From Batillaria attramentaria (lineage: Eukaryota; Mollusca; Gastropoda; Batillariidae): a DNA stretch of 64,000 nucleotides. Below are positions 55,935-64,000 of the stretch, piece after piece. The notes under the pieces are model-generated. The model did not search any database. It saw only the letters and a program-made list of their open reading frames with translations, and was not told the DNA's origin. The stretch spans positions 533,001 through 597,000 of the forward strand of contig JACVVK020000013.1 of the NCBI GenBank assembly GCA_018292915.2, written 5' to 3'. Every line of letters begins with the position of its first letter. Within the stretch, counting starts at the first letter, position 1. Both the position numbers and the translations under genes were made by a program.

Positions 55935-56396
55935 GGTAATTGTAAAGAATAGTATACGAAAATAATTGGAGCTATTTGCACGCACTTTGACGGGTGTTTT
56001 CGGTTCTGCTCGATGCAAAGAGGCGTAAGACACCCTTACCTACTCACTTTGACCACTCCTTCCCCAAAAACATGCACAAAATATCCCTGAATGACCGGCG
56101 ACCACAGCCCGAGCAGTCATCTGCACGCCATTTTGGTTGGTGCAAATGTTGGTTGGTTGCTCCCAGACTTTCGTATGAAGCTATTTGCACGTAACCAAAA
56201 TGGCGTGCCGGCGACTGCTCGGGCCGTGGTCGCCGGTCATTCAGGGATATTTTGTGCATGTTTTTGGGGAAGGAGTGGTCAAAGTGAGTAGGTAAGGGTG
56301 TCCTACGCCTCTTTGCATCGAGCAGAACCGAAAACACCCGTCAAAGTGCGTGCAAATAGCTCCAATTATTTTCGTATACTATTCTTTACAATTACC
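55935..56396. mobile_element. 462-bp long-inverted-repeat MITE with 8-bp target duplication
   Basis: Two arms of about 204 bp (55,935-56,138 and 56,193-56,396) are near-perfect reverse complements around a 54-bp spacer. Termini are GGTAATTGTAAAGAATAGTA and its complement. The 8-bp sequence GATTTAAA lies directly outside both ends (55,927-55,934 and 56,397-56,404). Eight-base duplications fit hAT, Merlin or P-type transposition; the GG end does not settle which. There is no transposase. A transcript across it would fold into one long hairpin. Confidence 0.85.
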
Positions 56397-56676
56397 GATT
56401 TAAATTACTACCGAACGAAAAAATTGTCAATTCTTCGTGTCACAGATCTGACCTCTACCTCTAACCTGGCAAGGTTTGTTTTCTATGCCTTCAGACTCCG
56501 CAGTGAGACAGTTGATAAAGCTGTTGCTTCACGTGCAAACTGTGGTTTCCGTAGCCGTGTGTAGATCGTATTCACGGGGCTGCCGGCCTGTGTTGTGATG
56601 GCATTGTTTAGCACTGTTTAACATTGCTGGTTGCTTTAGTGTGTACCATGTCCAGTGTGGCACCGTTGACCAGTGT

Positions 56677-56677
56677 T

Positions 56678-56718
<41 letters not shown>

Positions 56719-56727
56719 CGCGCGCGC
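56677..56727. repeat. (GT)n(GC)n microsatellite
   Basis: GT run followed by a GC run. Confidence 0.9.
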
Positions 56728-57720
56728 TCTTTTTGACTGTTTCTTGCTCACTCTATTGTTATGGACAATGAACAATTAAAATGTCTGAGTCCCCCCCCCC
56801 CCCACACACACACACATGTAATGCGATCCACTTCTTTATATATCAGATATTTTATAGTACCAGTGCACGAAAGAAAGTTCTTTTGCCTGTGGTTAACCTT
56901 TAACTGTGGTGTCAAATCAATGAGGATCTGTGTGCATGCGGTGGAGATGTAGGCATATCTAATTATCTGACCGGCGCCTAATAATATTATTTCACAACTA
57001 CCAGAACTGACTTTGACACTATCAAGTCAATTTTTTCGTCACTCGTATCGCCGCTATCATCAAAGAAGCCGAATTCCAGACAAAGCATGGCGACCCAGTC
57101 AGTTCAATACACAAGACTGCCCTGAGCAGGCCAAGGCCGGATTATGATAGATATGCAATCTACTCAGTGCGAGCGGGCGGTAGGCGGGGGGGGGGGGGGG
57201 GGGGGGGGTCCGTGGACAGTTAGGAGTGTGGATACATGTACATAGTTTGAGTTTGAAAACTATGGACGTATATTTCGAATCAGTGTAACAACTATGCATT
57301 TATATTGCGAATTTGACAACTATGAATATATATTTTGAATCTGACAATATCAGGATATATGCATTTCGATTTTGAATGGTGTCTGGTTGCTCCTGCTCAT
57401 GAAGCTGCTATGACCCGATGGTGAGTACCGACCGTTCAGTGTTTTAGCATGCAGATGAAACACTTAGTTGGGGAGATTCACTTCTCGGCGACAAAGTGGT
57501 GTTTTATGATGACTACCCTGATCAAAAGAGAGTGTAACGTTAGAAAAAGGGCGACGCCTGCAATTTACAAAAAGTATGACGTTTATTATCTCCTTCTCTC
57601 TCATCTTGTTTGTTATTGTTTATGTGACTCTTTTACCCATACTAGTACTTCTTGAAGTTCTGTGTGTGTTTAAAGTGGACATTGTATTACGAAACCCCCC
57701 AAAACCAAAACACGCACGCA

Positions 57721-57724
<4 letters not shown>

Positions 57725-57801
<77 letters not shown>
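57725..57801. repeat. (CA)n microsatellite
   Basis: About 38 CA dinucleotides, preceded by ACGCACGCACGCG. Confidence 0.95.
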
Positions 57802-57802
<1 letters not shown>

Positions 57803-58399
57803 GGCCCTACGTATGCAGAAATGGCTTTAGATCTCAGTCGATGTTTCACAATCTAACGCAATCGTGGATACGATTACATCCATCAATGTTTGTTTTACTG
57901 TAACGCGGCCGTCAATTTCAGTCTACATTTACAATCTCAGTTTGTGACAATAAATTTAAGTTAGAGAGAAGCTGAACAGTCTTTTGTGTAAGCCGGTGTC
58001 GTTAACGGAGTTCTGTGGCTGCTCTTGGATTTTTCTCTCAAGATTAATATTCTTGAGTGCAACGACTTTAAATTTAAATTATGGACAACACCACAGAGAA
58101 AACCCTGGATCTGCAAGAAGCTAAATCATAACTTGATCTGACAAAAACGGCGGGGTCACGGCGGTCACACAAGACGTATGATACGTTCAGTCACGGCCTG
58201 ACAGTTCAGAAATGGCAAAGGCCGACTTCAGTCAAGTTTATTAAAGTAAAGTTTTGTATTTTCTGGCTAATTCAGTCACGGTGAGATTACAAACGCTTAC
58301 AGTCCCCGGCTTCTGACGTACGCACCTGCCACTTTCATCAAGTCACGGCCGGGCTGAATCGATTTCATTCGTTATGTGTCAGTCAGTCAGTCACTGAGT

Positions 58400-58401
<2 letters not shown>

Positions 58402-58474
<73 letters not shown>
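58402..58474. repeat. (GT)n microsatellite
   Basis: About 36 GT dinucleotides following CAGTCAGTCAGTCA. Confidence 0.95.
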
Positions 58475-58476
<2 letters not shown>

Positions 58477-58638
58477 AACGAACACTGAAACGGCAACGAA
58501 TTTTTGTAAAGCTACTGAAGTTCCAGCGATACTGACTGGCTCCCGGTATACATGTATCACTGAACTTGACATCCCGGAGGCCATTATCGTTACTGACATC
58601 AGTCAGTTTCGGACACTGCCGCGGTGTTCATCCATCAG

Positions 58639-58943
58639 CAGGGCCGGATCAATCAGTTTTCCGGCGGGGGGGGGGGGGGGGGGTGTGTGCTGATTAAAAA
58701 AAAAAATTTTTTGCCTATTGCCCGGGTCTTGTAAAAGGCCAAACACAACAGCCGACGTTTTTGAGTTTCTAACTGTTGTTATACACGGCACTAAAACACA
58801 AGCGTTACAACTCAATGTTAAACAATTATTTACAGTTTGATGCTAAAGTAGTGCCGAGGGAGGTGGGGGGCGGGGGGGGGGGCCGGGGCCGGGGGGGGGG
58901 TGCTGTACTACCAAAGCATCCCCCCCCCCCCGATCCGGCCCTG
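58639..58943. mobile_element. hAT-like MITE, 305 bp
   Basis: Ends CAGGGCCGGATC (58,639) and GATCCGGCCCTG (58,943) are perfect 12-bp inverted repeats of the CAGGG type seen in hAT elements. ATCAG flanks both ends (58,634-58,638 and 58,944-58,948); hAT duplications are normally 8 bp, so this is short or eroded. The interior has long poly-G and poly-C runs and no ORF. Confidence 0.6.
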
Positions 58944-59280
58944 ATCAGTGTTTGCTGAACTCAGTGATGAAACTGCCAACACAATGCAGTGAGATAGCGT
59001 CTAAGTGTCAGCAATATCAGGTTCGCTACTGAAAAGTGAGCATCACATCACTGAGTCAGTTTGAGTCGACAGGAGGAGTTTAATTCCTAGCCGCCCCGTA
59101 CAACTTAAACTCAAAACTGATGAACTTACACTGAAAAGAACTTGCCCATACCAGTAATAAAAAATTGAAAACTGAACGTGATCGGAAGTTTATAATTAGT
59201 ATCCCTTGAAAAGTTTCAGTCATGTCACACCGGCTGTCGCGCCGGCGTAGCCTGTGTGGCCAGTTGATTCCGCCGTAGTA

Positions 59281-59364
59281 GACCGCTAATGCCGGGGAAG
59301 GACTGAAAGTAAAAAGCATGTTAGTGCTTCACAAGGCATCTAAGTGCTCGGCGATTGCTGCAGT

Positions 59365-59432
<68 letters not shown>

Positions 59433-59602
59433 CGGCGTGTGTGTGTGGAGGGGGGCGGGGGGCGGCGGCCGTGCGCGCACACACATACTGACTACAGCAA
59501 TCGCCGAGCACTGACTTAGATGCCGTGCGAAACACTAACATGCTTTTTACTAGGGGCGGCGGCCCAGACTGACAGATAACAATCCGGGCCCGGCATTAGG
59601 GT
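59281..59602. repeat. Imperfect palindrome around a (GT)n run
   Basis: The left arm AGTAAAAAGCATGTTAGTGC ... GCTCGGCGATTGCTGCAGTC (59,308-59,366) is repeated inverted at about 59,488-59,551. A further arm pair, GACCGCTAATGCCGGG at 59,281 and CCCGGCATTAGGGTC near 59,588-59,602, lies outside. A (GT)n run at 59,366-59,431 and a GGC-rich tract form the loop. Confidence 0.65.
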
Positions 59603-59967
59603 CTACATTTCAATGCGAGCCCTGATCCCTGAAGCCATCGGGACTACATAGACCTGGAAACTGAAACCGGTTCTAAGACACCGACGACGTGTGTTTAGCC
59701 GATTTTATCAACTGAACTCATGAATGTATCAGCATCACTTTTGAGGCCTATTTCTAATTATACGGTAAACACAGACTAAAGATTTAAAGCGGAAGCATTG
59801 TGCGCTGCTTTCACCTCTACCGATCCGAAGCAGAAAAAGGCAAAGGCAATACTTTGTTTAGACGCACGACGGTCGTGCGAATAACACCGTGTGACGTCAC
59901 AAGGCGTGTCAATCCGGCGGCGGGCAGGTAGCAAGGAAGACAGACGACTCACCTAATCCGCACAAAC

Positions 59968-62900
59968 ATGGTAAGATTTCTTCCCTCCTTTTCATCTGCC
60001 CACCGCTTGTTTGTTCCGACTGCCGAAGGCATTTCCGTGATTGCTTGTGCAAAGCCTCGAGTGAGAATTTGACTGGCGAGTGCCGGAACACATTTTGAAC
60101 GTAGTGTGTCGGTGCGACGTGTGTGCTCTGTGTCGCCCGAATGGTATGCAGGTGCATCATGGCTGACTCCCCCTTCGCCATGTCCGTATCATCACCACAC
60201 AACCCTTCAGTTTTGACTCTCGTAATTTTTGTTTTGTTTTTGTTTTTGTCGAACTCACGTGGTAGGCCCACCTGTTAAGATCAGCTCAAAGGACTGGGAT
60301 CGCGACAACAGATCGTCAACACTGAAATCAGATGTTATTTCAGTGCCAGCCGAAAGTGAAAGGACTGATGTAGATGATGTTGAACACCTCAAACTTACAC
60401 AACCCGAGAGTTTGACAGCAATGATTAAAACTTAGAACAAATAAAATGTTAAGCCCATGGTTTGCCATTGTGTCTCTCCGGGGCTTCGGAAATAGCTAAC
60501 GACTGTCAGACCAGTATCTCAACTACAGAAAGTCTGAACACATAAACCAGCCGATGACAGTTCATCAGGTAAAACGTCACTGCTCACAAACACTGTTTTC
60601 CCCATCAGGTCCCACCCGCACTTTATGTCATACATGGATGTAATGAGTGTTTCCCCACGATAGGTAGACACACCCATTGGGGCTAACAGGTGTGCCCTGC
60701 CAAGGTTCCCCCAGCCAGCAAAACCTGTTGCTTACACTAAACAAACAGATGTATGACTGTACAGAGTAACAAAATACGGCCCCTGCCTTCTGTGGTGGTT
60801 ATTTCCATGCATTTGAGACCGTTAATAGCAGTGGAGACCCAAAGCCTATCAATAAGTAGACACTTAGGATAATGGAAAGATAGATATCCAGCTTTTAACA
60901 TTCCTTTGTGGTTGGAGGTATTGTGATATTTTGCAGACACATTTGTGTGTGTATGTGTGTACTGCCAAAATATACATGCAGCCCTTGATGTTTACCACAT
61001 AGTAAATGATATTGATAATCATGTTGATTTTGCTTGTGAATAACGTGTAGAAATCTCTACTAAGGCATGACATTTGTTCTTTATTTTTCAGGCAAAACAG
61101 GCCTTCAAGAAAGAAGGTGAGGGTTTTTCATTGCCTTCTTGAAGTGTTTCTGATTGAAACAAACAGCAGTGACAATATGTTATTAGTTAAACTAGCAAAT
61201 TGCCATTTAAAAAGCCACTTCTTTTCCTACACTGTAATAGTGTAAATCATCACTGGCTTTTGGGAAGATTCAGCTATTGCTTCAGCGCTTGGTTGTGTGC
61301 TGTTTCTACTGCATGCTGTGCACCAGAAACCACATGATTCTTCAGGCTGAATGCTAGATTGTGGTGAATGTATGCACAATGTTGTTTCAGTAGCTGAAAC
61401 TTTTTACTCTGTTACAATGCTGGGTGTTCAATTTAATCTGTGACTGCTGTGTCACACACTGTATACATGTATGTAGTTTTATATTTGGCACCTGTGGCAC
61501 TGTCAGCCTGTACTGGAACATAATGTAGCAAGTTTCTGTGATATTTGATGTCTACAGAGCTGCAGGAGGCATTCACTATGCACTGCGCCCCCGACAACAC
61601 AATTCCCACCAGCAAGCTGGGTGTGGTTATCCGTTCTATTGGACGCGCTCCCACGGAATCACAGCTGCGCACCCTTACCACAGAGTTTGAGAACAGGGGT
61701 ACGCTCAACTTGACTGTTTTTTTCTTACTCTTGGAGTCAGGCATAAGAGACTGGTAATCTACAAACAAATATAAAGTGTGGAATGCATTTATGGTCATGC
61801 GCATTATAAGACAGACATTTATGTATACGCAAATTTATGATGCTTGTGGGTGCTGAACCTTACTATTACTTATTCAGCAAGCAATGCTTGACTAAGGTCT
61901 CATTCAACAGGTAGGTACTTGTCAGATTAGCAGGAGCATTCTCATTGTATAATTAAGTACTAATTTTCTTCAACTTAAGCATGAACGACAGTCATTGCAG
62001 CTTTGATTATAAGTAACATCAGTGTTCCTTACAACTTTCAAAAGTGACGGTCACTTTTACCCTGTCTGATGAATTCAGAGTCATTTTGTAAACTCTGACA
62101 CAGCCTCAAAATCTCCGCGTCAGACTCGGAAATCTCTCCTTGAATGATGCACATGGGCGTAATGAGGTTTGAACTACACTGCTTGTTTGTGCAGTTAGGA
62201 CGCTGTTTGCTTGGCATCCTTCCATACAGTTGCAGGGATGCTGGAGGGGAAATACGTTAATCCACATTTTTTTCTCTCTCTATCCAGGAAAGCGGTCACT
62301 CACTCTCCAGGAAGTGGATGCTATCTTGACCAAGTATGAGTTTGCACCAGAAACTTCAGAAAACCTGCGAGAAGCCTTCCGCATCTTTGACAAGGAGGGA
62401 AATGGCATGATCAATGCCTCCGAGCTGCGGCATATTCTGTGTAACTTGGGAGAGAAGTTGACAGATGAAGAGGTGGACGAGATGATCCGAGAAGCAGACA
62501 TCACTGGAGATGGCCAAGTAAACTACAATGGTGAGAACATGTTCCACAGATTGGATAACAATATTCTTGAGGTTATCTGTTGACAGTGACACAGAAAAAC
62601 CCAAGTGACTGTGCATTTTTGCAGGTTTTTTTTTTCTTTTTTTTTTTGCAGCAGCAGCAGAGCGCTGTGGGTTGACAGAGTTTATGACCTGTAAAAAAAC
62701 AATCATGAGCTTGACCAAACATATACTGATGTAGTGAATGGCATCTCAGCTCTTTAATAACAAACTGGGCCTTTGGTTTAACTTCTTCCCTGCCATGGGA
62801 GTATTGGAGGGGTCGGGTAGGTTGCCAGAGAGTGGAAACCACTTGGTATGTGGATTACATGTGTACATGTCCTCCTATAGTGGATTTATTTGTTCAGCAA

Positions 62901-63142
62901 GCTGAATATTTAGGATTTCTGTTCAAAAGTGCAAAGTGGGTTATACATGTATTTGGTGTGATGTTTCTTAAGATCATACTGTCAGTATCGGCATTGAGTG
63001 CAGTTACAGTATTCGTAAAGCAAACACCTCTTTTCTTCATTATCATGAGAAATTTCCAGGATGGTTTTATTTCGACTTGTGCCCATAAACATTTCTGATT
63101 TGTTTTCCAGAGTTTGTAAAAGTGATGGAGAATGGATTATAG
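59968..63142 (+). CDS. Calmodulin-like EF-hand protein (5 coding exons)
   Basis: Probable calcium-sensor protein of 147 aa (calmodulin itself is 148-149). Exons: 59,968-59,970 (only the ATG, then GTAAGA), 61,092-61,116 (25 nt), 61,558-61,698, 62,288-62,530, 63,111-63,142; total 444 nt, all phases match. Splitting directly after the ATG and a tiny second exon mirror calmodulin gene structure. EF-hands 3 and 4 keep usable loops: [12 protein letters not shown] (91-102) and [12 protein letters not shown] (127-138), joined by [18 protein letters not shown] as in calmodulin. EF-hands 1 and 2 are degenerate ([12 protein letters not shown] and [14 protein letters not shown] lack the acidic ligands), so two calcium sites are expected. 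The end is [11 protein letters not shown] divergent calmodulin, CALML4-like protein or myosin-light-chain-like role are all possible. Confidence 0.9.
59971..61091 (+). other. First intron of the calmodulin-like gene
   Basis: 1.1-kb intron. It contains a possible unrelated terminal exon at 60,263-60,435: an acceptor GTGGTAG, then an open frame ([18 protein letters not shown]...) ending in TAG at 60,433-60,435 with AATAAA at 60,440-60,445. This could be an alternative last exon or chance. Confidence 0.5.
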
Positions 63143-64000
63143 TGTGAAGACGCTCCCACTGGAAAAAGACTCTGCCAGTTCAGTTGTTACTTAATCCATT
63201 CCAAGCCGCTGAAACGATTCATCTTGTTGCTGGCTGGCCAGTTTCATCCGATCGTAAATGCCCTTTCAGCATGACAGTGACTCATTCTGTTCAGAGGATC
63301 AGTGTGCCTGTGCTACACCCCACAGACACAAATGAAGGCTGTCACTTTTGCTTTTTTTTTTTTTTTTTTAATTAGATGTAGCTGTAGGTGTGTCTATCAT
63401 ATTTACAGAGGGCTTACACATCAAGAACAAAAACATAGATATTGTATTATTGTCAGACACTATGTATTAGATGGTTGTAATCCTGGTCACGTTTGGTTGG
63501 TTTGTATGATTCTTTAGTTGTTAGCATATATTTATCAAGTAGCTTTGGTGTATTTATTGCATGGAAAAAACTGACCTTTTCCACACAAAAAAGTTTGTGC
63601 AAGACTAAAGTATGCATCCACCAGTGTGTGTCTTGCATGATTTTATCTGGCTTTGTTTACAACTCTGCTGGATTATTAAAATCCAATGTCCATTTGTTGC
63701 AGATAGTTGAAGGCATTTAGTTAGTATTGTTGACTTAATATTGCTTGTCATGTTTACCTCTCAGGTTACTGGTGGCATAATCTGTGAAATGGTACCATAG
63801 GTGGATTTGGAAATCTTTGCTTTCAGTCTACTTCTGTTTCTTATGCAAGATTGTGATGTGATGAATATGGGCAGCTGAAAGTTGACCAACTGCAGACAAA
63901 GTACAGTGATGGATTCAGAAATGGATTAAGAAATTGTTAGTAAACCAGTAACATTTTCTCGCCAGTAGCAGTACATGCTTCAGATAAACAGGAAAAGTGA
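63143..64000 (+). other. 3' UTR and flank of the calmodulin-like gene
   Basis: No further gene was recognised. ATTAAA at 63,675-63,680 is a possible polyadenylation signal. A poly-T run lies at 63,352-63,369. Confidence 0.4.

Larger units (their letters stand above)
56405..58400. other. Non-genic repeat-rich stretch
   Basis: No gene recognised. It has a poly-G run at 57,187-57,208, and an imperfect tandem repeat of about 30-36 bp at 57,253-57,375 with the wording AACTATG-x-TATATTTCGAAT. A similar phrase occurs at 54,048-54,075 just past a receptor gene. A (CA)n run lies at 57,725-57,801. Confidence 0.5.

Overview
This window looks like a piece of the nuclear genome of a lophotrochozoan animal, most likely a gastropod mollusc. 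The evidence is spliced genes with canonical GT-AG introns, an animal-type pyruvate carboxylase and Toll-like receptor, tRNA-derived SINEs, an RTE-like LINE, many DNA-transposon derivatives and very frequent (CA/GT)n microsatellites. The species cannot be fixed from sequence alone.

Layout. 1-3.1 kb is non-coding and holds a Harbinger-like non-autonomous transposon with a TTA target duplication. 3.13-19.8 kb is a complete mitochondrial pyruvate carboxylase gene on the + strand: 21 coding exons whose lengths sum to 1204 codons with every splice phase compatible. Its probable 3' UTR runs to about 22.5 kb. 23.4-26.4 kb is a Toll-like receptor gene on the + strand, with a 5' UTR intron and an uninterrupted coding sequence. 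26.4-32.5 kb is repeat-rich with no recognised gene.

32.5-54.0 kb is an array of related rhodopsin-type G-protein-coupled receptors: a truncated copy (32.5 kb, -), a copy split by an insertion (35.0-39.8 kb, -), two intact copies (45.4 and 49.3 kb, -) and an inverted intact copy (52.9 kb, +). Inside it, a unit of about 3.4 kb is present twice in tandem with very few differences (33,122-40,198 and 40,196-46,919). The first unit is broken by a 3.66-kb insertion within the receptor gene. The second carries a full-length RTE-like LINE with an intact 1002-aa ORF and perfect 12-bp target duplications, while the first unit preserves the empty target site. This could be a real recent duplication or two haplotypes placed in tandem by the assembler.

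54.0-59.9 kb is non-genic and rich in inverted-repeat elements: a pogo/Tigger-like element, a 462-bp near-palindrome with 8-bp target duplications, a hAT-like MITE and a palindrome around a GT repeat. 59.97-63.14 kb is a five-exon calmodulin-like gene (147 aa) on the + strand whose first coding exon ends exactly after the ATG.

The genes do not form one pathway: the window has a metabolic gene, an innate-immune receptor, a receptor array and a calcium sensor. The most unusual part is the receptor array, with its recent structural change and the consistent loss of the acidic residue of the DRY motif.
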